Source: Streptomyces novaecaesareae (GTDB taxonomy: Bacteria; Actinomycetota; Actinomycetes; Streptomycetales; Streptomycetaceae). From it: a DNA stretch of 50,527 nucleotides. A program made the position numbers and the translations under genes. The DNA is taken from positions 1 to 50,527 of the forward strand of contig NZ_JNWQ01000053.1 in assembly GCF_000716875.1 (NCBI RefSeq). Reading direction: 5' to 3'. Below are positions 24,113-33,398 of this stretch, piece by piece; position 1 is the first letter of the stretch, and the number at the start of each line of letters is the position of its first letter. Below the pieces are notes generated by a model, which was not told where the DNA came from, ran no database searches, and was given only the letters and a program-made list of their open reading frames with translations.

Positions 24113-25477
24113 GTGGCATCGCCCGCAGTGGTGGAGATATCGCGATGGCAGTTCGCCGTCACCGCGGTCTTCCACATGAGTTTTCCCGCACTGACCGTCG
24201 GACTCTCCCTGTTCCTGGCCGTGACGTACACGCTCCACCTCAGGACCGGGAATCCGCTGTACCTCCAGATATTCCGTTTCTGGAAGAAGATATTCGCGGT
24301 CGGATTCGGCCTCGGCGTGGTCGCCGGAACCGTCATGACCTTCGAATTCGGCCTCAACTGGGGCCGATACGCCCACGCCGTCGGCCCGATCCTCGGTGTC
24401 ACGATCGGCATGGAGGTCATCACGGCCTTCTTCCTGGAGGCCGGGTTCATCGGCATCATGCTCTACGGCGACGGCCGGGTACGCCCCCGGACCATGGCGC
24501 TCGCCTGCTGGATGCTCGTCGTCGGCACCCTGCTGTCCACGACCTGGATCCTGTCCGCCAACAGCTGGATGCAGGACCCGGCCGGTTTCACCGAGGTCGA
24601 CGGCCAGTTCCGGGCGAGCAACTGGTGGCACGTGCTGTTCAATCCGGCGTTCGCCTACCGGTACCCGCACATCCTGCTCGCGGTGCTGATCAGCGCCGCC
24701 TGGTTCATCGGCGGCATCGCCGCCTGGTACCTGGTCAAGCGGCGGGCGCTGCCCTTCGCGCGCCGCACCCTGTCCATCGCCCTGGGAGTGCTGGCGATCC
24801 TGATGCCCGTACAGCTGTACGTGGGCGACGCCACCGCCGGGTTCATGGGTGCGCACCAGCCGGCGAAACTGGAGGCCTTCGAAGGCAACTGGAAGACCGA
24901 CAACAACGGCTACAACCTGTTCGTGGTGCCCGACACCGACAAGGGCGAGAACCGGTTCCAGGTGGGGATCCCGCACCTGGGCGCGGTCATCGGCAAGGAC
25001 CTGTCCGGGCAGGCGCACGTCCCCGGACTTCTGCAGACGCCGGAGGACGAACGCCCCAACATGTGGGCCGCCTTCTACGGCTTCCGGGCGATGTACTTCA
25101 CCGCCCTGGCGATGTTCGCCATGGCCTTCGCCGGACTGGTGCTGCGGCTGCGCGGCAGGCTGTACACGGCCCGGCGGTTCCTGCGGCTGATGGTGTGGAT
25201 GACGCCGGCCGGCGTGTTGGCCATCAGCGGCGGCTGGATCACGGCGGAGGCCGGCCGGCAGCCCTGGGTCGTCTACGGCCTGATCCGCACCAGCGACGCC
25301 GTCTCCCACCTCTCCCTCGGCGCGGCGATCGCCAGCCTCACCGGCTTCGTCGCCCTCTACGCGCTGCTGCTCGGGCTGTGGATCCGCTACATCGTGCGCA
25401 CGGTGCGCACCGGCCCCGAGCACCTGGTGACCGACGCGGGCACCACCGCCCACTCCACGGAGATCAGCCATGCTTGA
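24113..25477 (+). CDS. cydA: cytochrome bd ubiquinol/menaquinol oxidase subunit I
   Basis: The 454-residue membrane protein carries the CydA marks. These are the N-terminal SRWQFAVTAVFHMSFPALTV with the His ligand of a high-spin haem, GVTIGMEVITAFFLEAGFIG, the HVLFNPAFAYRYPH region after NSWMQDPAGF, and the conserved EAGRQPWVVYGLIRT motif. It oxidises quinol and holds haems b558, b595 and d. The quinol loop is of the short type, in line with a length below the E. coli protein. GTG 24113 has a GAGGAAACA site. It heads a four-gene operon (cydA, cydB, cydD, cydC) whose members overlap by 4-8 bases. Expected induction is by low oxygen, but no clear Rex palindrome was found upstream. Confidence 0.9.
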   Translation: MASPAVVEISRWQFAVTAVFHMSFPALTVGLSLFLAVTYTLHLRTGNPLYLQIFRFWKKIFAVGFGLGVVAGTVMTFEFGLNWGRYAHAVGPILGVTIGMEVITAFFLEAGFIGIMLYGDGRVRPRTMALACWMLVVGTLLSTTWILSANSWMQDPAGFTEVDGQFRASNWWHVLFNPAFAYRYPHILLAVLISAAWFIGGIAAWYLVKRRALPFARRTLSIALGVLAILMPVQLYVGDATAGFMGAHQPAKLEAFEGNWKTDNNGYNLFVVPDTDKGENRFQVGIPHLGAVIGKDLSGQAHVPGLLQTPEDERPNMWAAFYGFRAMYFTALAMFAMAFAGLVLRLRGRLYTARRFLRLMVWMTPAGVLAISGGWITAEAGRQPWVVYGLIRTSDAVSHLSLGAAIASLTGFVALYALLLGLWIRYIVRTVRTGPEHLVTDAGTTAHSTEISHA

Positions 25478-26762
25478 GTACGCGTCATACGCCCTGGTCC
25501 TGCTCGCCCTCGGCGCCTACGTGCTGCTCGACGGCTACGACCTGGGCGTCGGCATCCTGAGCCTGTTCGACCGCAGCGACCGGCGGCGCAAGGAGTACAA
25601 CGAGCTGATCGCGACCGCCTGGGACGCCAACGAGAGCTGGATCGTCCTGGCGGGTGTCGCGCTGTGGGCGGGCCTGCCCGGCGTCTACGCCACCGTGCTG
25701 CCCGGCGCCTACCTGCCGCTCGTCGTCATGCTGCTCGCCATCGTGCTGCGCGGCACGGCCATCGAGCTGCAGAGCGCCGCCCCCGGCTACCGGCGCGGCT
25801 GGGGCCTCGTCTTCGGGCTCGCCTCGCTGGTGGCCACGGTGTGCCAGGGTCTCGTGGCCGGGGCCGTGCTGTCCGGACTGCGCCACTCGGGCCAGACGTT
25901 CACCGGGGGCACCTGGGACTGGTTGACGCCCTACGGCGTGCTGTGCGCCCTGGGGCTGGTGGCCGTCTACCTGCTGGCGGGGGCCGCGTGGCTGCAGGAC
26001 AAGACCACGGGGAGCGCCCACGCGTGGGCGGGCCGGCTGGGCCGACCGCTGATCCTGGCGGTCGGGGCGGCCGGCCTGGTCCTGGGTTTCGGGCTCCGCT
26101 TCGCCGACCCGCAGCCCCTGCGCTTCGACCAGCCGCTGCGCGCGGCCCTGTTCGGCCTCGCGGTGGCCGTGGCCGTGGTCTGCGCGGGGATCGCCTGGTA
26201 CGGCTTCGGGCGCCGGCCCGACTGGCGTCCGTTCGCCGCCGTGGCCGGTACGGAGGCCGCGGGCCTGCTCGCGCTCGTCGCCGCCACGGCGCCCGTCGTC
26301 GTCCCGCCCGACCTGACCGTGCACGCGGCCGCCGGCCCGCACGGCTCGCAGCTGTTCCTGCTCATCGGGGTCGGCGGGTGCATGCCGGTCGTGCTGGCCT
26401 ACAACGTCTACGCGTGGTGGGTCTTCCGCGGGAAGTTCTCCCGGCCGGCGGACGTCTCCGTCGCGGACGTCTCCGTCGCGGACGGCCCGGCCGGCACCGC
26501 GGCTGCCGTGGAGCGGCCCGCGGCGGTGGCTCCGGCCGCGGGCGGCGGCCCGTGGGCGGTCGTCGTCGCCCGGCGGGTGCTCCTGACCCTGCTGGCCGTG
26601 GCGGTGGCCGCCGTCTCGCAGGACGTCTTCGGTGGCGTGCGGGTGTGGATCGGCCCGGCCGGTGTCGCCCTGTTCGCCGTGACCGCGCTCGCCGTGTGGA
26701 TCCGGTCCGAGCGCCGCTCGGCGGCCGCCGGCGAGTTCGACCTCCGGGCCGCCGACCAGTGA
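25470..26762 (+). CDS. cydB: cytochrome bd oxidase subunit II
   Basis: The start overlaps cydA by 8 bases. The protein begins YVLLDGYDLGVGILSLF and contains WDANESWIVLAGVALWAG, both diagnostic of CydB, then further membrane segments. At 430 residues it is longer than usual. Between the GCMPVVLAYNVYAWWVFRGK segment and the last two helices lies a low-complexity Ala/Pro/Val linker that includes a duplicated 15-bp unit (DVSVADVSVAD near 26450-26483). The final segment ends in a basic cytoplasmic tail. It pairs with CydA to form the oxidase core. Confidence 0.9.
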   Translation: MLEYASYALVLLALGAYVLLDGYDLGVGILSLFDRSDRRRKEYNELIATAWDANESWIVLAGVALWAGLPGVYATVLPGAYLPLVVMLLAIVLRGTAIELQSAAPGYRRGWGLVFGLASLVATVCQGLVAGAVLSGLRHSGQTFTGGTWDWLTPYGVLCALGLVAVYLLAGAAWLQDKTTGSAHAWAGRLGRPLILAVGAAGLVLGFGLRFADPQPLRFDQPLRAALFGLAVAVAVVCAGIAWYGFGRRPDWRPFAAVAGTEAAGLLALVAATAPVVVPPDLTVHAAAGPHGSQLFLLIGVGGCMPVVLAYNVYAWWVFRGKFSRPADVSVADVSVADGPAGTAAAVERPAAVAPAAGGGPWAVVVARRVLLTLLAVAVAAVSQDVFGGVRVWIGPAGVALFAVTALAVWIRSERRSAAAGEFDLRAADQ

Positions 26763-28534
26763 CCGACATCCCCGACCACCTCGCCCGGCTCGGCCGGGAC
26801 GACGAAGACGGCCGGCAGCGGGCAGCGGGGCTGCTCGCCCGCTGGGCGGCGGTCGGCGAACCGGCGTTCCGGCGGGCCGGCACCCTGCGCGGGCTGGCCG
26901 CCGCGGGCCATGTGCTGTGGGCGGCGGGGCTGGGCCGGGCGGCGCAGGCCGCACTGGGCTCCCCGCACGGGGGTGGTGTGGCCCTGGCTCCGGTGCTCTC
27001 CGGTGCGGCCCTGGTCGCCGCCGGGCTGCTGCTGCGCGCCGCCCTGCTCGCGGCGGCCGACCGGGTCGCCGACGGCGGGGCGGCCGCCGTCCGGGACCAC
27101 CTGCGCGCCCGCCTGCTCCTGGCCGCGCTCCCGTCCACGGGCACGCCACCGGAGGAGGTGCCCGACGCCGCTCTCGGCGAGGCGCTGGAGAGCGAGGTGG
27201 GCCGGCTCACCCCGTGGCTGACGACGTACGTCCCGGCCCGGCGCACGATGCTGCTGGGAAGCGGCATCGTCCTGGCCGCCATCCTGGCCGGCAGCTGGGC
27301 CGTCGCGCTGCTGCTGGTGCTCGCGACCCCGCTGCTGCCGTTCAACCTCAAGGTGATCGGCATGGGCACCCGCGCCGCCGTGCACGCCCAGCTCACCTCC
27401 ACCCGGCAGCTGAGCACCCACCTGCTGGACCAGCTGCGCGGACTGCCCACGCTCATCGGCCTGGGAGCCGGTGAGGAAGCGGTGCGCGCGACCGAGGCGG
27501 CCGACCGGGAACTGGCCAGACGCACCAACGCCGTCCTGCGGGTGGCCTTCCTCTCGACCGCCTGGATCGAGCTGCTCATCACCGTGGCCATGGCGGTCGT
27601 CGCCACGTACTGCGGGCTCGCCCTGCTCGGCTACCTCGACCTGCCGGTGGTCCCGTCCACCATGAGCCTGGGCACCGCACTGTTCGTCCTGGTCCTGACC
27701 CCGGCGTACTTCGCGCCCGCCCGGGAACTCGCGCGCGGCTACCACGCCCGCGCCGAGGCATCCGCGGCGGCCGAGCTGATCGCGGGGATCATCGAGCGGG
27801 CTCCGGCCGGACCGTCCGGCCGTCCCGCTGCGCATGTGCCCGCCGCGCGTCGTCCGAGCCCGCCGAGCCCGGCCGGGGTGGTCCTGGAGGGGGTGACGGT
27901 CCGGTACCCGGGGCGCCACGACCTGGCCCTGGACGACGTGACGCTGACCGTGCCGCCGGGTGCGGTCGTGGCCATCGGCGGGCCCAGCGGCGCAGGCAAG
28001 ACCACCCTGCTCTCCGTGGCGGCAGGTCTGCGCGAACCGGACCGCGGACGGTGCCTGCACTGCGTCGGTTCCGTGACCGTGCCCGCCTCGCCCGCCATGA
28101 CGGCATGGGCCGGACAGCCCTCCTACCTCCTCCCGGGCACGCTGCGCGACAACCTGCTGCTGGCCCGGCGCGACGCCGGGGACGAGGAGCTGACCGCGGC
28201 CTTCGCGGCACTGGGCTTCGAGGACCTGCTGGCCGCACTGCCCCAGGGGCTGTCGACCCGGGTCGGGGAACGGGGCCTGGGGCTGTCCTCCGGGCAGATG
28301 CAGCAACTGGTGCTGGTCCGGGCGCTGCTGCGCGACGCACCGCTGCTGTGCCTGGACGAACCCACCGCCCATCTGGACCCGGACGGCGAGGCCCGCGTCA
28401 TCGGCGCCGTCCGCACGCTCGCGCGCACCCGCACCGTGCTGCTGACGACACACAGCCCGGCACTGCTCGACATCGCCGACGACGTCGTGCGGTTGAGCCG
28501 GGGACGGGTGTCCCGGATCAAGGAGGCGCTGTGA
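26759..28534 (+). CDS. cydD: ABC exporter for cytochrome bd assembly, CydD
   Basis: GTG 26759 overlaps the cydB stop. The 591-residue protein has six membrane helices, with the LTSTRQLSTHLLDQLRGLPT coupling region typical of CydD. The ATPase domain has Walker A GPSGAGKTTLL at about residue 408, a signature LGLSSGQMQQL (Ser in place of the first Gly) and Walker B LLCLDEPTAHLD. CydDC exports cysteine/glutathione-type reductant, and in actinomycetes probably another thiol, and is needed for haem insertion into CydAB. It forms a heterodimer with the next product. The two are separate genes here, while some streptomycetes have a fused CydCD. Confidence 0.88.
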   Translation: MTDIPDHLARLGRDDEDGRQRAAGLLARWAAVGEPAFRRAGTLRGLAAAGHVLWAAGLGRAAQAALGSPHGGGVALAPVLSGAALVAAGLLLRAALLAAADRVADGGAAAVRDHLRARLLLAALPSTGTPPEEVPDAALGEALESEVGRLTPWLTTYVPARRTMLLGSGIVLAAILAGSWAVALLLVLATPLLPFNLKVIGMGTRAAVHAQLTSTRQLSTHLLDQLRGLPTLIGLGAGEEAVRATEAADRELARRTNAVLRVAFLSTAWIELLITVAMAVVATYCGLALLGYLDLPVVPSTMSLGTALFVLVLTPAYFAPARELARGYHARAEASAAAELIAGIIERAPAGPSGRPAAHVPAARRPSPPSPAGVVLEGVTVRYPGRHDLALDDVTLTVPPGAVVAIGGPSGAGKTTLLSVAAGLREPDRGRCLHCVGSVTVPASPAMTAWAGQPSYLLPGTLRDNLLLARRDAGDEELTAAFAALGFEDLLAALPQGLSTRVGERGLGLSSGQMQQLVLVRALLRDAPLLCLDEPTAHLDPDGEARVIGAVRTLARTRTVLLTTHSPALLDIADDVVRLSRGRVSRIKEAL

Positions 28535-30219
28535 CCGCGTTCAGGCTGCTGTGGAGCGCGGCGGACCACCGGGCGCGCCGCGACCTGCTGTTCGCCATGG
28601 TGCTCGCGGGTACCGCCGAACTGTGTGCCGCCGCTCTGCTGGGGGTGTCCGGCTGGTTCCTGACCTCCTGCGCGGTGGTCACCGCACAGGCGAACACCAC
28701 CTGGTCGTGGATGTACCCCTCGGGGACCGTCCGCGCGCTCGCCCTGGGCCGCACCGGTCTGCGCTACGGAGAACGCCTGGTCGGCCACGGCGCTCTGCTC
28801 GGCGCGACCGTCTCGCTGCGCTCGCGGCTGGTCCGCGCCGCGACCACCGTGCCGGCGCGCGAACTGCGCGACCACCGGGACGGCGCCCTGATGGCCCGGC
28901 TCACCGGCGACGTCGACGCGGTGGGCGCCATGGCCGCCCGGGTCGTCCCGCCGCTGGCCGGGATCGGCCTGACCGCCGCCGTCGTCGTCGCTCTGCTGAC
29001 GGTGGCGAGTCCGCCGTCGGGTGCGGCCGAACTGCTGCTGCTCGCGCTCGCCACGGCCACGGCCGTGGCCGGCGAACGACGCACCCGCGACCACCGGCGC
29101 ACGGCGGCCGAGGCGTGGACCGCCGCCCGCACCGGGCTGCTCAGCGCGCGCTCCGCGCTGGCGGAACTGCGCTGCCTGGACGCGGTCGATCCGGTCCGCG
29201 ACCGGGTCGCGGACGCGGTCGGCCGGGCCCGTCGGGCCGAGGCCGCGGCGGAGTCGGTGCTGCGCCGCTCCAAGCTGCTCCTGCGGCTGCTGGCCGCGGC
29301 CGGCCAGACGACCGTCCTGGTCCTGGCGCTGTCCGGTCCCGTCTTCGCCCAGCCGGCTGCCGACGCCATCGGCGAGGTGCTGCTGGTCGCGGCCGCGTAC
29401 GAGCTGATGGAGACGCTCCCCCAGGTGCTCCGCGACCGCGGCCTGGCCGCCGACGCCGCCCTGCGGCTGACGGATCTGGCGAACCGCGGCCTCCCGGACG
29501 GGCCGCCGACCGCGTCCCCGTCCCCGTCCCCGTCGACGTCGACGTCGCCGCTCACCGGCGCCGCCGGGGCGACCCTGGTGGCCCAGCACGTGCCGGTGGG
29601 CGTCGGCGACGCCCGCACCCGGTGGTCCACGGTGATCGGGCCCGGCAGCGTCGTCCTGGTCACCGGGCCCAACGGCAGTGGCAAGAGCACCCTGTTGGAG
29701 ACACTGGCGGGACGCATCCGCCCCACCGAGCCCCGGTCGGTGCTGCTCGACGGCGTCCCCGTCGAGTCCCTGCCCGCCCGTGCGCTCGCCGATTCGCTCA
29801 CCCTCGTCGAGGCGGAGGACTGGATCGCCGACGCGACCGTCGCCGAGAACCTGCGCCAGGCCGCCCCGGGCGCGGACGACGACACCCTGCGGGCCGCGCT
29901 GGCGACCGCGGCCCTGGAGCAGCTGCCCCTCGACACCCCGACGGGCCCGCTGGGCGGCGCGCTCTCGCAGGGCCAGCGCCGCCGCCTGGTGATCGCGAGA
30001 GCGCTGCTGCGGGCACCCGCGGTGCTCCTGCTCGACGAACCGACGGCCGGCCTCGACGACCGTACGGCGGTGCGGATGCTGACGGGCCTGCGTCGCGCCC
30101 TGCCGGACACCGCCCTGGTGATCGCCCTGCCGGACCGGCACGACGACCTGCTGCCCTTCGCCGCGACCCACACCCTGCGGCTGGAGGCCGAACCCGCCAG
30201 TGTTACCGCCTTCGGGTGA
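28531..30219 (+). CDS. cydC: ABC exporter for cytochrome bd assembly, CydC
   Basis: GTG 28531 overlaps the cydD stop as GTGA. The 562-residue protein has the CydC start with GVSGWFLTSCAVVTAQ, then YPSGTVRALALGRTGLRYGE and a D-x-D-A-V-G-A-M helix. A Pro/Ser/Thr spacer (SPSPSPSTSTSP) joins the membrane part to the ATPase domain. That domain has Walker A GPNGSGKSTLLE (about residue 379), signature ALSQGQRRRLVIARAL and Walker B VLLLDEPTAGLDD. The Gly-to-Gln change in the signature suggests functional asymmetry with CydD. It is the last gene of the cyd operon. Confidence 0.88.
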   Translation: MTAFRLLWSAADHRARRDLLFAMVLAGTAELCAAALLGVSGWFLTSCAVVTAQANTTWSWMYPSGTVRALALGRTGLRYGERLVGHGALLGATVSLRSRLVRAATTVPARELRDHRDGALMARLTGDVDAVGAMAARVVPPLAGIGLTAAVVVALLTVASPPSGAAELLLLALATATAVAGERRTRDHRRTAAEAWTAARTGLLSARSALAELRCLDAVDPVRDRVADAVGRARRAEAAAESVLRRSKLLLRLLAAAGQTTVLVLALSGPVFAQPAADAIGEVLLVAAAYELMETLPQVLRDRGLAADAALRLTDLANRGLPDGPPTASPSPSPSTSTSPLTGAAGATLVAQHVPVGVGDARTRWSTVIGPGSVVLVTGPNGSGKSTLLETLAGRIRPTEPRSVLLDGVPVESLPARALADSLTLVEAEDWIADATVAENLRQAAPGADDDTLRAALATAALEQLPLDTPTGPLGGALSQGQRRRLVIARALLRAPAVLLLDEPTAGLDDRTAVRMLTGLRRALPDTALVIALPDRHDDLLPFAATHTLRLEAEPASVTAFG

Positions 30220-30309
30220 AGCGGCGCGAATACCGCCGTTGACGTGCCCTGGCCGGACGAGACTGTGCCGGGCGCCGAAGGGTGCAGGGGATCACGGAGG
30301 GGAGCTGCC

Positions 30310-32646
30310 ATGGTGAGCGGCACGGTGCTGTTGGCGCTGCGCGAGAACCCGCTGCAAGGAGGGGTGAGCACCGAGCAACTGCGGCGGATCGGCAAGGAGT
30401 TGGAGAACCAGGGTCTGGCGCTGCGCTGGGCGGCCACCGCCCGTGACGCGCGGGCGGTCCTGCGCACGGAGTCGGGGCTCGCGGCGGCCGTGGTGGCCTG
30501 GGACCTGCCGGGCGGGGACGGCGACGACGGCGGCGACCAGGAGGGCGGCGGCGCGGACGTCCTGCGGCTGATCCAGCGCCGGTTCAAGGACCTCCCGGTC
30601 TTCCTGCTCATGGCGGACGAGTCCGACCACGACCTGGAGCGGCTGCCGCTGTGGGTCTCGGAGGCCGTGGTCGGCTACATCTGGCCGCTGGAGGACACCG
30701 CCGCCTTCATCGCCGGCCGGGTCACCGCCGCCGCCCGCGCCTACCACCGGGACGTCCTTCCGCCGTTCTTCAAGGCGCTGCGCCGCTTCGACGACGCGCA
30801 CGAGTACTCCTGGCACACCCCCGCGCATTCCGGCGGTGTCGCGTTCCTGAAGTCTGCGGCGGGGCGGGCCTTCTTCGACTACTTCGGCGAGCGCCTCTTC
30901 CGTAGCGACCTGTCGATCTCGGTGGGAGAGCTCGGGTCGCTGTTCGAGCACAACGGGCCGATCGGGGAGGCCGAGCGCAACGCCGCCCGGGTCTTCGGCG
31001 CCGACCGCACGTACTTCGTCCTGCACGGCAACTCCACCGCGGACCGCATGGTGGGGCACTACTGCGTCACCGCCGACGAGATCGCGCTCGTGGACCGCAA
31101 CTGCCACAAGTCCGTGCTGCACGGCCTGGTGATCTCCGGTGCCCGTCCCGTGTACCTGGTTCCCACCCGCAACGGTTACGGTCTCGCCGGCCCGCTGCCG
31201 CCGGCCGAGATCGCCGCGGACGCCGTGGCCGCCCGCATCGCCGCCAACCCGCTGACGGCCGGGGCGGTGTCCGACCGGGCCCAGTACGCGGTGGTGACCA
31301 ACTCCACCTACGACGGGTTGTGCTACGACACCCTCGCTGCGGCGCACGCGCTCGCCCCGAGCACACCGCGCCTGCACTTCGACGAGGCGTGGTTCGCCTA
31401 TGCCCGCTTCCACCCCCTCTACGCCCGCCGTTACGGCATGGCCGTCGGCCCGGACACCTTCGACGGCCCGCAGCGGCCCACCGTGTTCGCCACGCAGTCC
31501 ACGCACAAGCTGCTCGCCGCGCTGTCGCAGGGCGCCATGGTGCACGTCAGGACCTCGCCCCGCGCGCCCGTCGAACACGAGCGCTTCAACGAGGCGTTCA
31601 TGATGCACGGCACCACGTCACCGCTCTACCCGGCGATCGCCTCCCTCGACGTGGCGACCGCGATGATGGACGGCCCGCAGGGCCGGTGGCTGATCGGCGA
31701 GGCGCTCACCGAGGCCATCCGCTTCCGCCAGGCCGTCATCCGTACCGGACGCCGGATCGTCGACGCCGGGGACCGGCCCGACTGGTTCTTCGGTATCTGG
31801 CAGCCCGACGAGGTCACCGATCCGGCCACCGGCCGGCGCATGCCCTTCGCCGACGCCCCCGCGGCGCTGCTGCGCGACGAGGCGAGTTGCTGGCTGCTGG
31901 AACCGGGCGCCGACTGGCACGGCTTCGAGGGCCTCGGTGACGGCTACTGCATGCTCGATCCGATCAAGGTCACCCTGACCTGCCCCGGGGTGACGGCGAA
32001 GGGCGCGACCTCGCCCTGGGGCATTCCCGCCCGCGTGCTGACGGCGTACCTGGCCACCCGCGGGATCGTCGTGGAGAAGACCGACAGCTACACCACGCTG
32101 ATCCTGTTCTCCATGGGCATCACCAAGGGCAAGTGGGGCACCTTGCTGGACGCCCTGATGGACTTCAAATCCCTCTACGACACCGATGCACCGTTGGAGC
32201 GGGTGCTGCCCGGCCTCGTCGGCCAGTTCCCGTCCCGGTACGCGGGCACGACGCTGCGCGACCTGTGTCAGCGGATGCACGAGCACCTCACCCGCGCGGA
32301 GCTGATCACCGCACTCGACACCGCGTTCCAGCAGCTCCCCGAGCCCGTGGAACCGCCCCAGCGCTGCTACCAGCGGCTGATCCGAGGGGGCACCGAACGC
32401 GTACGCCTGAGCGCGGCCGCCGATCGGGTCGCGGCCGCCATGGTCACGGTGACACCTCCGGGCATCCCGGTGCTCATGCCCGGCGAGTCGACCGGTGCCG
32501 CCGACGGACCGCTCCTGCGCTACCTGCGCGCGCTGGAGTCCTTCGACCGGGCCTTCCCCGGCTTCCACAGCGAGGCGCACGGCGTCACCGTCGACACTGC
32601 CACCGGGGACTACCTCATCGAGTGCGTCCGCCGGCCGGAAGCCTGA
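30310..32646 (+). CDS. Orn/Lys/Arg decarboxylase (biodegradative, fold type I PLP)
   Basis: The 778-residue protein has the full architecture of AdiA/CadA/SpeF-type decarboxylases. An N-terminal receiver-like wing domain (to about 145, with VVAWDLPGG and DLPVFLLMAD strands) is followed by a linker and the PLP core starting YSWHTPAHSGGVAF. The core includes VLHGNSTADRMV, the cofactor Asp in LHFDEAWFAY, and the Schiff-base Lys400 in QSTHKLLAALSQGAMVH. A C-terminal domain closes the protein (LMPGES near residue 720). Such enzymes take up a proton while making a polyamine, for acid resistance. Substrate choice cannot be read from sequence by eye. ATG 30310 has ACGGAGGGGAG. No antiporter is adjacent. 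Position 90 bases after cydC suggests possible co-expression. Confidence 0.85.
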   Translation: MVSGTVLLALRENPLQGGVSTEQLRRIGKELENQGLALRWAATARDARAVLRTESGLAAAVVAWDLPGGDGDDGGDQEGGGADVLRLIQRRFKDLPVFLLMADESDHDLERLPLWVSEAVVGYIWPLEDTAAFIAGRVTAAARAYHRDVLPPFFKALRRFDDAHEYSWHTPAHSGGVAFLKSAAGRAFFDYFGERLFRSDLSISVGELGSLFEHNGPIGEAERNAARVFGADRTYFVLHGNSTADRMVGHYCVTADEIALVDRNCHKSVLHGLVISGARPVYLVPTRNGYGLAGPLPPAEIAADAVAARIAANPLTAGAVSDRAQYAVVTNSTYDGLCYDTLAAAHALAPSTPRLHFDEAWFAYARFHPLYARRYGMAVGPDTFDGPQRPTVFATQSTHKLLAALSQGAMVHVRTSPRAPVEHERFNEAFMMHGTTSPLYPAIASLDVATAMMDGPQGRWLIGEALTEAIRFRQAVIRTGRRIVDAGDRPDWFFGIWQPDEVTDPATGRRMPFADAPAALLRDEASCWLLEPGADWHGFEGLGDGYCMLDPIKVTLTCPGVTAKGATSPWGIPARVLTAYLATRGIVVEKTDSYTTLILFSMGITKGKWGTLLDALMDFKSLYDTDAPLERVLPGLVGQFPSRYAGTTLRDLCQRMHEHLTRAELITALDTAFQQLPEPVEPPQRCYQRLIRGGTERVRLSAAADRVAAAMVTVTPPGIPVLMPGESTGAADGPLLRYLRALESFDRAFPGFHSEAHGVTVDTATGDYLIECVRRPEA

Positions 32647-32660
32647 ACCGGCGCCCACGG

Positions 32661-33398
32661 TCAGGACGGTGGCCGGGTCCAGGCCGGGGCGCCGGCCGAG
32701 AGGCGGTGGGTGGTCGCGGCGACGAGGGCGAGGAGCAGCAGGATCAGGCCCAGGGTGAGCACGAGGTGGCCGTGCAGGACGAGTTGGGCTCCGGCGAAGG
32801 CGCCGAGGAGCATCGCCAGCGCGGACAGGATGCGGCGGCCGGGGCGCGGCGCCTGGCCGCCGGCCGGGGTGGAGTCCGCGGCCAGCCCGGTCAGGGTCAG
32901 GGTCAGGACGGTCGTGGTGAGGTCCGGGACGCCGAGGCGCCGGGCGACCGCGTTCTGCAGGCCCATGCCGATCCCGAGGAACACGATCAGGGTGTACTGG
33001 ACGCCCGTGGTGACCCGGCCGTCGGTGAGTGCGGCGGTGGCCACGGTGACCGCGACCAGCACGGTCTGCAGGGCGGTGGCCGTCTTCAGCAGGTTTCCGC
33101 GGTGCGTCGCGAACCGGGTGCCGAGCCGGCCTCCGGTGAACGCGCCGACGAGGAACGCCGCCAGGGCGACGACCGAGGCGAGTACGGACAGCTTCGCGGC
33201 GCCGGACAGGGCGAATCCCAGGAAGACCACGTTGCCCGTCATGTTGGCGACGAAGACGTGCCCGAGCGCGAGGTAGCTCACCGCGTCGACCAGTCCGGTG
33301 ACCACCGTCAGCGTCAGCATCAGGGGCAGCAGCGGGCCGTGGCGGTCCTCTGCGGTCGGTACGAGTGTGCGGGCGGCGTCATTCAGCAGCCTGCGCAT
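32661..33398 (-). CDS. YoaK family (DUF1275) membrane protein
   Basis: The 245-residue protein has six membrane segments and the DUF1275 signature. It has VVTGLVDAVSYLALGHVFVA and NMTGNVVFLGFAL early, then GRLGTRFATHRGN in a loop, GMGLQNAVARRLGVPDLTTT in the middle, and two helices near the end. The family is of unknown function, with a presumed transport role. It overlaps the DoxX gene by 20 bases and ends only 14 bases from the stop of the convergent decarboxylase gene. Confidence 0.82.
   Translation of the reverse strand: MRRLLNDAARTLVPTAEDRHGPLLPLMLTLTVVTGLVDAVSYLALGHVFVANMTGNVVFLGFALSGAAKLSVLASVVALAAFLVGAFTGGRLGTRFATHRGNLLKTATALQTVLVAVTVATAALTDGRVTTGVQYTLIVFLGIGMGLQNAVARRLGVPDLTTTVLTLTLTGLAADSTPAGGQAPRPGRRILSALAMLLGAFAGAQLVLHGHLVLTLGLILLLLALVAATTHRLSAGAPAWTRPPS

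Noticed and set aside
25664..26758. Open frame upstream of cydD overlapping cydB
   Set aside because: It is a shadow of cydB with low-complexity Arg/Gly content; cydD starts at the GTGA overlap at 26759.
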